This document shows, in pieces, positions 28,085 through 36,745 of a stretch of 62,593 nt of DNA. The stretch is from NCBI GenBank assembly GCA_026785885.1, contig JAJAZC010000141.1, positions 1 to 62,593 on the forward strand. The letters run 5' to 3'. The position numbers and the translations under genes were made by a program. Source of the DNA: Rubrivivax sp. (GTDB taxonomy: Bacteria > Pseudomonadota > Gammaproteobacteria > Burkholderiales > Burkholderiaceae_C). The stretch's first letter is position 1, and every line of letters starts with the position of its first letter. The notes below the pieces were generated by a model. It saw nothing but the letters and a program-made list of their open reading frames with translations. It made no database searches and was not told the origin of the DNA.

Positions 28085-29187
28085 CCAGCTGTTGCCGCCG
28101 TCGCGTCTGCAGCCACCCGTTCACCCAGAGCGGCGAAGTCCCGCTCGCCATGGCTTTGGCGGATGAACACCGGCAGATCGGCCGCCCTGCGGGCAAAGCG
28201 CGCGTCGCGGCAAAACGGCGTCGCGCCCAGCGCCGTGCCGGTGACGTCGAGCACGGTCTTGGCTGCGCACTCGGCGCGCAGCCGCAAGCGCAACGCCACC
28301 GTACTGGCGTCGGCCTGCGGGTGCGCGTCGATCCAGCGCGCGGCTTCGCGCAACAGCGCTGCGGTCGCCGACAGCTCCGTGTCTACGCGGCCCAGCGCGG
28401 CTTCCATGAACGCATGCGGCGGCGGCGAAAGCGACGGCGCGCCCGATCGCGCACGGCCCGTGGCCACCGCCCGCTGCAACGCCGCAGCGAGCAGCGTGGC
28501 ACCGCCATGCCAGCAGGCGGCAATGCCCGCACCACCTTGCCAGAAGCCAGGCCGGCTGAGGTACTGGCCGGGACGACCCACCAACCGGGCCCGGGCGCCA
28601 TTGAAGTCGACGTCCACGCTGGCACTACCGGCCATGCCGACGGCCTGCCACGCCTCGGTGGACACGGCCACACCCGGCTGGCGCATAGCCACCGCGACCA
28701 GCTGCGGGCCGCGACCGTCGGTGTGCCAGGCTGTCAACAAGCCGTGGCTGACAAAGGCCGCACCGGAGCACCACCGCTTCAAACCGCGCAGGCGGATCTG
28801 CCCGGCGCCTAGCCGGGTGCTTTCGGAAGTGGCCGGCTCGATCAGCACACGTACACCGGCTGCCTCGGCGGCCCAAACGCCCCAGATCGATAACGGTGAT
28901 GCCAACTCCGGCTGCGACAGCTCGGCGAGGATGGCCAGAGCGTCGGTATGGCCTTCATACAGTTTGGCCAGCGACAGGTCGTGTGCAGCCACGGCGGCCA
29001 GCGCTTGCCAACGCTGCAAGGTCTGCCCACCGGCCGGCAGCGGCAGCGGCTCCAGCCCGCCGTCGACCAGCGCCCGCATCCAGCCTGCGGCGCTGCCTTG
29101 CCCATCCAGCCCGTGCAGCGTGGCCGACAGGCGCTGCAACCCGGACAGCACGTCAGCCTCGCCACACTCGCCACACTCGACTTTCAT
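28072..29187 (-). CDS. Acyl-CoA dehydrogenase-like flavoprotein
   Basis: This is a 371-residue member of the acyl-CoA dehydrogenase superfamily. HDLSLAKLYEGHTDALAIL and IWGVWAAEAAG belong to the N-terminal helical part. LRGLKRWCSGAAFVSHGLLTA and VGMAGSASVDVDFNGARA belong to the middle beta domain, and VTGTALGATPFCRDARFARR to the C-terminal part. Members next to PIG-L and GT2 genes are divergent from beta-oxidation enzymes. The usual catalytic glutamate is not obvious, so the reaction is uncertain. The start overlaps the GT2 stop by 4 bp (29184-29187). Confidence 0.85.
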   Translation of the reverse strand: MKVECGECGEADVLSGLQRLSATLHGLDGQGSAAGWMRALVDGGLEPLPLPAGGQTLQRWQALAAVAAHDLSLAKLYEGHTDALAILAELSQPELASPLSIWGVWAAEAAGVRVLIEPATSESTRLGAGQIRLRGLKRWCSGAAFVSHGLLTAWHTDGRGPQLVAVAMRQPGVAVSTEAWQAVGMAGSASVDVDFNGARARLVGRPGQYLSRPGFWQGGAGIAACWHGGATLLAAALQRAVATGRARSGAPSLSPPPHAFMEAALGRVDTELSATAALLREAARWIDAHPQADASTVALRLRLRAECAAKTVLDVTGTALGATPFCRDARFARRAADLPVFIRQSHGERDFAALGERVAADATAATAGWAL

Positions 29188-29867
29188 GCCGACGTGTCTG
29201 TGCCGGTGTGCTGCATCTCTTGGTGGACGCGCAGCAGCGTGGCGCCGAAGCCGCGCGGCGCACGGAAGGCGCGGCGGGCACTCGTTTCAACGCGCGGCCG
29301 GGCCGACCACGCGATCCGCGCGCCGACCTTGCGCAGCGCCTCGACCAGCGCGACATCTTCGCTGCTTGCCAACGGTTTGAAGCCCCCGGCGCGCAGATAA
29401 GCACTGGCGCTGACGCCGAGGTTGGCGCCGTGGATGTGCTCGTGGCCGTCGGCGTCGGTGTAGGCGCGCTCGAAATGCTGCTGCATTCGCGCGCCGTAAT
29501 TGCCCCAGTGACGCACGGCCACCGTGCCGCAGACGGCATCGCTCTCGAGCGCCAGTTGATCGGCCAGCCAATCCTCACCGACCACGCTGTCGGCATCGGT
29601 GAAGGCCAGCCAGCGCGCGCCGGCACAGAGCGCGAATTGCGCCCCGAGCCCGCGCGCGGTGCCGACGTTGCGCGCTTGAATCGACAACACCGATGCGCCT
29701 GCCTGGCTGGCCAGCGTGGCCGTGGTGTCGCTGCAGTCATCGGCCACCACGACAACCAGCACGGTCTCGCCTTTCAACCGCCCGCTTCGCGAAGCGACTC
29801 GCAGAGATTGCAAGCAGGCGCCGATGTGGTCGGCTTCATCGTGGGCGGGAATGATGGCGGCAATCAT
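29184..29867 (-). CDS. Family 2 glycosyltransferase
   Basis: This is a GT-A fold glycosyltransferase of 227 residues, without obvious membrane segments. It starts IAAIIPAHDEADHIGACL and has VVADDCSDTTATLA. The metal-binding DxD-type motif is in WLAFTDADSVVGEDWLA, and GANLGVSASAYLRAGGF followed by EDVALVEALRKVGARI forms the acceptor side. The ATG at 29867 is preferred over a TTG at 29888 because it starts right at the first beta strand. It is the first gene of the minus-strand cassette with the ACAD-like, PIG-L and methyltransferase genes. Donor and acceptor are unknown. Confidence 0.88.
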   Translation of the reverse strand: MIAAIIPAHDEADHIGACLQSLRVASRSGRLKGETVLVVVVADDCSDTTATLASQAGASVLSIQARNVGTARGLGAQFALCAGARWLAFTDADSVVGEDWLADQLALESDAVCGTVAVRHWGNYGARMQQHFERAYTDADGHEHIHGANLGVSASAYLRAGGFKPLASSEDVALVEALRKVGARIAWSARPRVETSARRAFRAPRGFGATLLRVHQEMQHTGTDTSA

Positions 29868-29916
29868 GGGGCTCGGCTGACAGCGCAACAGTTGCCGCGG
29901 GCGGCATGAAACGAAA

Positions 29917-29939
29917 TGGCGGCCGGGACTCGGCCGCCA
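29917..29939 (-). terminator. Probable intrinsic terminator after the DUF892 gene
   Basis: A perfect 9-bp stem (TGGCGGCCG with CGGCCGCCA) and a 5-nt loop lie 23 bp downstream of the DUF892 stop. On the minus strand they are followed by the T-rich ATTTCGTTT. The T tract is short, so termination may be partial. Confidence 0.6.
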
Positions 29940-29961
29940 ATTCGAGCGGGCTGCTTCGGCT

Positions 29962-30465
29962 TTACAGGTCAGCCGCTTCCTTGTTGACGGCGGCTTCGGC
30001 CAGCTCCGTCATCAGCTCGTCCGACTTGTACATGGCCTTCACGGCTTCCCGGAGTTGCCGGTTGTCATCGTCCAGCTTCAAGGCCTTTGAAAACGCAGCC
30101 ACCGTGCCAAAGCCGGTGAGGCCGTAGTGCGTCATGCGCTGGTACTGGGCAATGATCGCGGCGTCGAGCACCGGCCCTTTGTCGGGCCCGTCTTCGATGG
30201 TGTGCTTGATGGCCTCGGCAGTCAGGCCTTCCATGCCTTTGCAATGTGCTTTGGCGACTTCATCGTCCTGGTTGGCAATCAGCGCCTTAAGCAGGTTGGT
30301 GTGATCCGCAATGCCTTTTTGCGACTCTTCCAACATCTGCTTCAGCTTCTTGTTGGTGGCTTGCGGAGCGATCTTTTTCAGCGCTCGCGCCATCTGGTCG
30401 TTGGCCGACCAGAGATCCTTGAGTTCGTCGATGTACAGATCGGACAGGTTCGAGATGTCAGACAT
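29962..30465 (-). CDS. DUF892 ferritin-like protein (YciE/YciF type)
   Basis: DUF892 proteins are four-helix ferritin-like stress proteins, often induced by osmotic or general stress. The 167-residue protein starts ISNLSDLYIDELKDLWSANDQ. It has conserved His and Glu positions typical of a di-metal site (KAHCKGMEGLTAE, DAAIIAQYQRMTHYGLTGFG). The ATG at 30465 has GGAG about 8 bp upstream; the frame continues further but without coding character. It lies just upstream of the GT2/PIG-L cassette on the same strand, with a terminator between. Confidence 0.9.
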   Translation of the reverse strand: MSDISNLSDLYIDELKDLWSANDQMARALKKIAPQATNKKLKQMLEESQKGIADHTNLLKALIANQDDEVAKAHCKGMEGLTAEAIKHTIEDGPDKGPVLDAAIIAQYQRMTHYGLTGFGTVAAFSKALKLDDDNRQLREAVKAMYKSDELMTELAEAAVNKEAADL

Positions 30466-30712
30466 GGTGCTTGCTCCGTGGGGTTGATGACTCTGGATGG
30501 CCGGCCTTGCACAGGCCGGCTCCAGCTTGCAAAAGGCGCCGAATCCAGCAGCCGCTTCGGGTAGATAGCAAACGACGATCCCACCGCACGCGGGCGCAGC
30601 CGGCTCAGCGGGCCTGGCTCCCGCTGGGGCTGCTGATGTCGCAGGCAAGTCACTCGGTCCGTCGGGCTGCCCGGCTGTCTCGGCCGGACCCCACAACCTC
30701 CCGCCCAAGCCG

Positions 30713-30880
30713 TCAGGGCAGAGTTGCCACGAGGATCTGGCCGCTGCCGAGAATCACCAGGCGCCCGGCTCCGACGACCGCGATGGCGTCGATGTTTCCC
30801 AGCGCAGGCTGGTTGCCCAGCCGCACCGATGCGCCGTGCGGGATCACCACGCTGGGTGTGCCGCCCGGTGGGGCGCGGAT
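30713..30880 (-). pseudogene. Possible C-terminal gene remnant
   Basis: Read on the minus strand, this stretch gives protein-like sequence (PSVVIPHGASVRLGNQPALG, then AIAVVGAGRLVILGSGQILV) ending at a TGA (30713-30715). No start codon is available: the frame opens after a TAG near 30985 and has no ATG or convincing GTG. It may be the 3-prime end of a lost secreted beta-rich protein. The rest of the 30466-31028 intergenic interval shows nothing recognisable. Confidence 0.35.
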
Positions 30881-31028
30881 GCAAGGCGCGAAGCACAGCG
30901 ATTCAGGTAGGCACCGCGCGCATTCGCAACGCCGCAGCGCACCCGTATTGCGCGGACAACACCGACCCGATTTCAGTGATTCAGTGGACTAAGAGCGCGT
31001 GACCGACGCTCCGGTGAGCGCAACCGCT

Positions 31029-34000
31029 TCAAACCATCGTCATCAGGCTCGCGTTGCCACCGGCAGCGGCGGTGTTGATGCTGAGCGAGCGCTCGAGTAC
31101 CAGCGGCACGGGCGACAGCAGGCGCCCGGCGAAGCGCGTCACGCCGACGATGGCACCGGCGCGTCTGGCCAGCAGGGCCTGCAGCGCCAGCAGGCCGGCG
31201 TCCGAGCCGGTGTGCAGCACGGCGTCGACATGCACGCCGGGCGACTGCCAGTCGTGCGTCAGCGTGATGCGGCTTTGCACGGCGGCGGGCAGGCGCTGCA
31301 ACAGCCCACGTGCCGTCGCTGGCCACACCACGCGTGCGCCAAGGGCGAGGGCGGCGCTGAGTTGCAGCAGGCGTGTGTGGTCGGGGTCGGCTGGCCTTGC
31401 GACGGTGTCGGCAGCGTCGGCAGCGTCGGCAGCGTCGGCAGCGTTGGCAGCGTTGGCAACAGCGGCACCTGCCGCAGTGTCGGCAACAGCGGCAACAGCG
31501 GCAACAGCGGCAACTGCCGCAGCGCCGACAGCGTCGGCATCGACAGCGCCCGCCCCGTCCCCGTCGACCAGGCACAGCACCGCCTCGCGCGGCTGCACGG
31601 CATAGAGATTGGCTTCGCCGGTGGCGCTGGCCAGCACGCGCCAGCCGAGCACGGGCGATTGCTGCGCGTGGTGTTCGTTCGCAGCTGCCAGGCCGGCTTG
31701 CGCAGCGCCTTGTGCCCCGGCCCAGGCCTCGAACGCGGCCCACGCGGCCGTGGCATCGGCATTCATCGCTGCCAGATCGAAGCCACGCACCGGCGCCACG
31801 GCCGGCGCGCCAAAGCCGGCCACCGCGCGCCGTGCCGCATCGGCCGGCGCGGCGGCCAACAGGCGCAACAGCAACAGCGGCCCGCCGGCCTTGGGGCCCG
31901 TGCCCGACAGCCCTTCACCGCCGAAAGGCTGCACGCCGACGACCGCACCGACGACGTTGCGGTTGACGTAGACGTTGCCGGCGCGCACTGCCTGCACCAC
32001 CTGCACCACCGTCTCGTCGATGCGCGTGTGCACGCCGCAGGTCAGCGCGTAGCCGGTGGCGTTGATCTGCTCGACCAGCGCCGGCAGTGCTTCGCGGTCG
32101 AAGCGCAGCACGTGCAGCACCGGGCCGAAGACCTCGCGCTCGAGCTCGCCCAAACGCTCGATCTCGATCACGGTCGGCACGACGAAGCTGCCTTGACTGG
32201 GCAGCGCTGCTGCCAGCGGCTGCCACACCGCGCGGCCGCGCTGGCGCATGGCCTCTATGTGGGCCGTTATGCCGTCGCGCGCCCGTGCGTCGATCACCGG
32301 GCCGACGTCCACGTCCAACGAGCGCGGATCGCCGATGCGCTGCTCCTGCATCGCGCCGCGCAGCATGCGCAGCACGCCGTCGGCCGCTTCGCGCTGCACA
32401 CACAGCACGCGCAGCGCCGAGCAACGCTGGCCCGCGCTGTCGAAGGCCGACACCAGCACGTCCTGCACCACCTGCTCGGTGAGGGCCGAGGAGTCCACGA
32501 CCATCGCGTTTTGGCCGCCGGTCTCGGCGATCAACGGCACCGGCTGGCCGCCCGCGCCCAGGCGGCCGGCCAGAGTTTGCTGCAGCAGCCGTGCGACGGC
32601 GGTGGACCCGGTGAACATCACCGCCTGCACCCGCGCATCGGCCACCAGCGCCGCGCCGACCGCCGCGCCGGTGCCGGGCAGCAGCTGCAATGCGCCGCGC
32701 GGCACACCGGCGTCATGCAGCGCCTGCACCGCGGCGGCTGCCAGCAGCGGCGTCTGCTCGGCCGGCTTGGCCAGCACCACGTTGCCAGAAGCCAGCGCTG
32801 CAGCGACCTGGCCGGTGAAGATGGCGAGCGGGAAGTTCCACGGGCTGATACAGACCACCGGCCCTAGAGGCCGGTGTAGGCAGACCACCGGCCCTAGCGG
32901 CAGGTGTGGGCAGACCACCGGCCGCGCAGGCCGGTGTGGGGAAACCACCGGCCCCAGCGGCAGGTGCACTGAAGCCATCGACCCCGAATCCAGGTGCAAG
33001 CTAACGTCGAAGCTGCTGTGCACCTGTGCCGCATAGAAGCGCAAGAAGTCGATGGCCTCGCGGACCTCGGCGCTGGCATTGCTGAAGCTCTTGCCGGCCT
33101 CGCGCACCAGCAGTGCGCTCAAGGGCTCGATGTCGTCCTGCAACCGGCGCGCTGCAGCGTCCAGCAGCGCTGCGCGCTCGGCCGGTGCCGTGGCGGCCCA
33201 GGCCGGCTGCGCGGCTTGTGCGGTGGTCAGCGCGGCCTGCACATCGCATGCGCGGGCATGCTGCACCCGGCCGACGCAGTCAGCGGGATCGGCCGGGTTG
33301 CGCAGCTCGTGCGATTCAGCGGCGTCGGCGCTATCCAGATTTACGGTCGTCGGTGCGGCGCGCCACTGCCGTGCCTGCGATGACGCCAGCAGCGGGCCTA
33401 ACCGCGCCAGTTGTTGTTCATCCGCCAGGTCCAGCCCGGCGGAGTTGCTGCGCGCCGCGCCGAACAAGGCCTGCGGCAACTGGATCGCCGGGTGCGGCTC
33501 GCCCAGCCGCCCGTCCTGCGCGGCCAGCCGCAGGGCGGTCAGCACAGGGTCTTCGACCAGGTCCGACAGTGCCACCGCGTCACTCGCAATGCGGTTGACG
33601 AAGGAGGTGTTGGCGCCGTTTTCCAGCAGCCGCCGCACCAGGTAAGCCAGCAGCGTGTCGTGGCTGCCCACCGGCGCGTAGACGCGGCAGGGCCGATCCA
33701 GTTTGCCGTCGGCACTGCTGCCGACGACCTGCTCGTACAGCGGCTCACCCATGCCGTGCAGGCACTGGAATTCGTACTGCCCGGCATGAAAGTCGGGCCC
33801 GGCCAGCTCATAAATCGTCGCCAGCGTCTGCGCGTTATGCGTTGCGAACTGCGGGTAGACGGCCTCGGGTGCGGCCAGCAATTTTCGGGCGCAGGCGATG
33901 TAGGCCACATCGGTGTAGGCCTTGCGCGTGTAGACCGGGTAGCCGGCCAAGCCGTCTTGCTGCGCGCGCTTGATCTCACTGTCCCAGTAGGCGCCTTTGA

Positions 34001-35132
34001 CCAGCCGCACCATTAGCCGGCGTTGCGTGCGGCGCGCCAGGTCGATGAGGTGGTCGACCACCGCGGGGCAGCGCTTGGCGTAGGCCTGGATGACAAAGCC
34101 GATGCCGTTCCAGCCCGCCAGCCGCGGGTCGGCGGCCAGGCCTTCCAGCAGGTCGAGCGACAGCTCCAGCCGGTCAGCCTCTTCAGCGTCGATGTTCAGG
34201 CCGATGTCGTACTGCCGGGCCTGCAGCGCCAGTGCAGCCAGCACCGGCGTCAGCTCGGCCTTCACGCGCCCGACCTGCGCGCGTGCAAAACGCGGGTGCA
34301 GCGCGGACAGCTTGATCGAGATGCCCGGGCCCTCATAGATGCCGCGGCCGGCGGAGGCACGGCCGATGGCGTCGATGGCGCGCTGGTACGACTGCAGGTA
34401 GCGTGCTGCATCGGCGGCCGTCAAGGCCGCTTCGCCCAGCATGTCGTAGCTGTAGCGGAAGCCTTCTGCCTCACGCTGGCGTGCGTTGTGCAGCGCCTGG
34501 TCGATCGTCTCGCCGGTGACGAATTGCTCGCCCATCATGCGCATGGCCATGTCCACGCCCTTGCGGATCAAGGGCTCGCCACCGCGGCCGACGATGCGGC
34601 GCAGCGCAGACGACAAACCCGCATTGCTGTGCTTGGCCACCAGCTGGCCCGTGATCAACAAGCCCCAGGTGGCGGCGTTGACAAACAGCGACGGGCTGGC
34701 GCCCAGGTGCTGGCGCCAGTCACCCTGGCTGATCTTGTCGCGGATCAACGCGTCGCGTGTAGCTGCATCCGGAATGCGCAGCAGCGCTTCGGCCAGGCAC
34801 ATCAGCGCCACGCCTTCCTGCGACGACAACGCAAACTCCTGCAGCAAGCCCTGCACCAAGCCGGCACGGCCGCTTGCGCTTGCACGCTCGCGCAGGCCAC
34901 GCGCCAGCCGCAGTGCCAGCGCCTGCACACGCGCTGCGCTGGCCGGCGCCAGGCGGGCTTGTTCGATCAGGCCAGGCAGCAATTCGGGCTCGGGCGTGCG
35001 CAGACTGCGCGTGATGGCGTCGCGCAGCGGCTGCGCGGTGGTGGCCGTGCCCAACGGCGGTGTGCCGTGCAGCGCGGGGCTGTCGGCCCGCAGCGCGGGC
35101 GTGGTGGCCGCAGGTTCTATCAAGTTCGTCAT
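31029..35132 (-). CDS. putA: Bifunctional proline dehydrogenase / P5C dehydrogenase
   Basis: PutA oxidises proline to glutamate in two steps, using FAD and then NAD+, with channelling between the sites. The 1367-residue protein lacks the N-terminal ribbon-helix-helix of regulatory PutAs. The ProDH barrel shows GPGISIKLSALHPRFARAQ, RLMVRLVKGAYWDSEIK and EFQCLHGMGEPLYEQV. The aldehyde dehydrogenase domain shows CISPWNFPLAIFTGQ, LIAETGGQNAMVV and the catalytic Cys in FDSAGQRCSALRVL near residue 902. Two oddities are an in-frame 4 x 30-bp tandem repeat duplicating the RPLGPVVC block just before CISPWNF, and an Ala/Asp-rich 9-bp repeat tract near residue 1210. No partner proline transporter is in the window. 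Confidence 0.96.
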   Translation of the reverse strand: MTNLIEPAATTPALRADSPALHGTPPLGTATTAQPLRDAITRSLRTPEPELLPGLIEQARLAPASAARVQALALRLARGLRERASASGRAGLVQGLLQEFALSSQEGVALMCLAEALLRIPDAATRDALIRDKISQGDWRQHLGASPSLFVNAATWGLLITGQLVAKHSNAGLSSALRRIVGRGGEPLIRKGVDMAMRMMGEQFVTGETIDQALHNARQREAEGFRYSYDMLGEAALTAADAARYLQSYQRAIDAIGRASAGRGIYEGPGISIKLSALHPRFARAQVGRVKAELTPVLAALALQARQYDIGLNIDAEEADRLELSLDLLEGLAADPRLAGWNGIGFVIQAYAKRCPAVVDHLIDLARRTQRRLMVRLVKGAYWDSEIKRAQQDGLAGYPVYTRKAYTDVAYIACARKLLAAPEAVYPQFATHNAQTLATIYELAGPDFHAGQYEFQCLHGMGEPLYEQVVGSSADGKLDRPCRVYAPVGSHDTLLAYLVRRLLENGANTSFVNRIASDAVALSDLVEDPVLTALRLAAQDGRLGEPHPAIQLPQALFGAARSNSAGLDLADEQQLARLGPLLASSQARQWRAAPTTVNLDSADAAESHELRNPADPADCVGRVQHARACDVQAALTTAQAAQPAWAATAPAERAALLDAAARRLQDDIEPLSALLVREAGKSFSNASAEVREAIDFLRFYAAQVHSSFDVSLHLDSGSMASVHLPLGPVVSPHRPARPVVCPHLPLGPVVCLHRPLGPVVCISPWNFPLAIFTGQVAAALASGNVVLAKPAEQTPLLAAAAVQALHDAGVPRGALQLLPGTGAAVGAALVADARVQAVMFTGSTAVARLLQQTLAGRLGAGGQPVPLIAETGGQNAMVVDSSALTEQVVQDVLVSAFDSAGQRCSALRVLCVQREAADGVLRMLRGAMQEQRIGDPRSLDVDVGPVIDARARDGITAHIEAMRQRGRAVWQPLAAALPSQGSFVVPTVIEIERLGELEREVFGPVLHVLRFDREALPALVEQINATGYALTCGVHTRIDETVVQVVQAVRAGNVYVNRNVVGAVVGVQPFGGEGLSGTGPKAGGPLLLLRLLAAAPADAARRAVAGFGAPAVAPVRGFDLAAMNADATAAWAAFEAWAGAQGAAQAGLAAANEHHAQQSPVLGWRVLASATGEANLYAVQPREAVLCLVDGDGAGAVDADAVGAAAVAAVAAVAAVADTAAGAAVANAANAADAADAADAADTVARPADPDHTRLLQLSAALALGARVVWPATARGLLQRLPAAVQSRITLTHDWQSPGVHVDAVLHTGSDAGLLALQALLARRAGAIVGVTRFAGRLLSPVPLVLERSLSINTAAAGGNASLMTMV
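31405..31560 (-). repeat. 9-bp tandem repeat tract in putA
   Basis: Successive GTCGGCAGC-type 9-mers (best conserved at 31405-31460) are followed by degenerate GGCAACAGC units up to about 31560. In the PutA frame they encode Ala/Asp/Val-rich low-complexity sequence (ANAADAADAADAAD) in the C-terminal part. The nonamer keeps frame at any copy number. Confidence 0.85.
32851..32970 (-). repeat. 30-bp minisatellite, four copies, inside putA
   Basis: Four consecutive 30-bp units begin at 32851, 32881, 32911 and 32941. Each starts CAGACCACCGGCC or a close variant. They encode ten-residue blocks of the form HRPLGPVVC, duplicated upstream of the authentic GPVVCISPWNFPLA motif of the P5C dehydrogenase domain. 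Divergence between units shows that the array is not a very recent slip. Confidence 0.92.
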
Positions 35133-35313
35133 GCGGTGTCTTCAATGTCGATGCCGGCTGTGGCGGCTGTGGCGGCAGGCAGTCTGGCAGGCGCGGCGCT
35201 CAGCGCCCAGCAGCCAAAGTGCGTGGCAGGCGGGCGCCGTGCAGCGAGTCGGCAAAGCACGCTGCCGTTTTGAACAAACGCCGTGCCACGACGGCCGATC
35301 AGGACGAGAGCTC

Positions 35314-35543
35314 ACAAGGTGTGAATGAATCCGGCGTGGCCGAGCGGGTCGCCAAAACGCGCGCCATCAAGGCCGAGCCCAGGCACAAACAGTCCTGAAG
35401 ACTGTTTGTGCCTGGCAAAGGCCAGGGCCTCCCGGCCCTGGCGCAAAGCACAGCCGTAGCTCGGGCTACGGCGAGCATTTGCAACGCCGAGGGCGCGTGT
35501 CTTGGCGGGACGAGCGGTCATGTCGGGTTCATTCACACCTTGT
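35314..35543. repeat. 230-bp palindromic element with terminal inverted repeats
   Basis: The ends carry 20-bp inverted repeats matching at 19 positions (ACAAGGTGTGAATGAA is the perfect core; 35314-35333 and 35524-35543). Similarity between the arms extends inward to about 50 bp. Between the arms lie three hairpins: a perfect 16-bp stem at 35379-35415, a 9-bp GC-rich stem (GCCAGGGCC/GGCCCTGGC) near 35420-35442, and an 8-bp stem (GCCGTAGC/GCTACGGC) near 35453-35472. A 74-codon open frame inside shows no coding character. The right end overlaps the CoA-transferase stop codon. It resembles a MITE or other mobile structured repeat. No target duplication is evident. Confidence 0.75.
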
Positions 35544-36657
35544 CAGGCGGCGGCAGCCGGTAGCTGGCCGGTGTGCGGCTGAGCTTGATCGGCGATGCCA
35601 CGCCGCGGTAGGGCTCACCGGCATCGCGCGCAATCTCCACCACCATGCCGCGGTGCGCGGTGTGCGGCGCGGCCAGCGCTTGCGCCACGTTCTGGATCGG
35701 CGCGCACGGCACACCGGCGTTGACCAGCGTGCCGGCCAGCGGCTGGCAGGCGTGGTGCGCCAGCAGCGCTTCCAGCCGCTGCTTCAATTGCGCACGGTGC
35801 AGCGAGCGCTGGCCGTTGTCGATGAACTGTGGGTGCTGCGCCAGCGCTGCGTCGCCGAGCACGCGGCACAGCGTCGCGAACTGGCGGTCGTTGCCCACCG
35901 CCAGGAAGATCGGCTCGGTGGCGGTGGCAAAGGTGTCGTAGGGCACGATGTTGGGGTGCGCGTTGCCCGATCGCCCCGGCACGCGGCCGTCCATCAGGTG
36001 GTTGGCTGCATGCGGGTGCAGCAGCGACAAGCCGCAGTCGTACAGCGCGGCTTCGACGAACTGGCCGCGGCCGCTGCTGTCACGCTCGCGCAGCGCCATC
36101 AGCACGCCCAAAGCAGCGTTCAGGCCGGTGACCATGTCCACCACCGGCAGCCCCACGCGCAGCGGCTGGCCGCCATCGGCTGCAGGCTCGCCGTTGATGC
36201 TCATGATCCCCACCTGCGCCTGGATGGCGGCGTCGTAACCCGGCAGGCCGCCCAGCGGGCCGTCAGCTCCGAAGCCGCTGACGCGGCAGTGCACCAAACG
36301 CGGAAAACGCTGCGACAAAGTGTCCCAGCCCAGGCCCCATTTTTCCAGCGTGCCGGTCTTGAAGTTCTCCACCAGCACGTCGGCATCGGACAGCAGCAGC
36401 AGCAGTTCAGCGCGTGCCGCGGGCTCGGTGAAATCCATCGTGCGGCCGCGCTTGTTTCGGTTCAGGCCGTGGAAGTACGAGGCCGTGCCCCGGGCGTCGA
36501 AAGGCGGCCCCCAGCCACGCGTTTCATCGCCTTGAGGCGGCTCGATCTTGAGCACATCGGCGCCGTGGTCAGCCAGAATTTGCGTGCAGTACGGGCCACC
36601 CAGCACGCGGGACAGGTCGATGACGCGCAGGCCTTGCAGCGAGCCGGGTGGAATCAT
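35533..36657 (-). CDS. Family III (CaiB/Frc) CoA-transferase
   Basis: Family III CoA-transferases move CoA between carboxylic acids through a covalent Asp-linked intermediate. The 374-residue protein starts LQGLRVIDLSRVLGGPYCTQ, with ADHGADVLKIEPPQGDETR, YFHGLNRNKRG, DVLVENFKTGTLEKWGL and GLPVVDMVTGLNAALGVL. The ATG at 36657 is chosen because the family N-terminal motif begins just after it. The C-terminus stops right after SYRLPPPD-KV. Relatives usually continue with a Gly-His-containing tail, so about 20 to 30 residues appear missing. The last codons come from the inverted repeat of the palindromic element. The neighbouring ABC importer, MaoC and SDR suggest organic acid catabolism. Confidence 0.88.
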   Translation of the reverse strand: MIPPGSLQGLRVIDLSRVLGGPYCTQILADHGADVLKIEPPQGDETRGWGPPFDARGTASYFHGLNRNKRGRTMDFTEPAARAELLLLLSDADVLVENFKTGTLEKWGLGWDTLSQRFPRLVHCRVSGFGADGPLGGLPGYDAAIQAQVGIMSINGEPAADGGQPLRVGLPVVDMVTGLNAALGVLMALRERDSSGRGQFVEAALYDCGLSLLHPHAANHLMDGRVPGRSGNAHPNIVPYDTFATATEPIFLAVGNDRQFATLCRVLGDAALAQHPQFIDNGQRSLHRAQLKQRLEALLAHHACQPLAGTLVNAGVPCAPIQNVAQALAAPHTAHRGMVVEIARDAGEPYRGVASPIKLSRTPASYRLPPPDKV

Positions 36658-36745
36658 GGTGTGGCGCTTTCCTGAAGTTGGGTGAAGGCGCGGCCGCGAT
36701 AACGGCCATGAACAGACGGCCACGCCCAGACGGCCCGGGCTGGCA

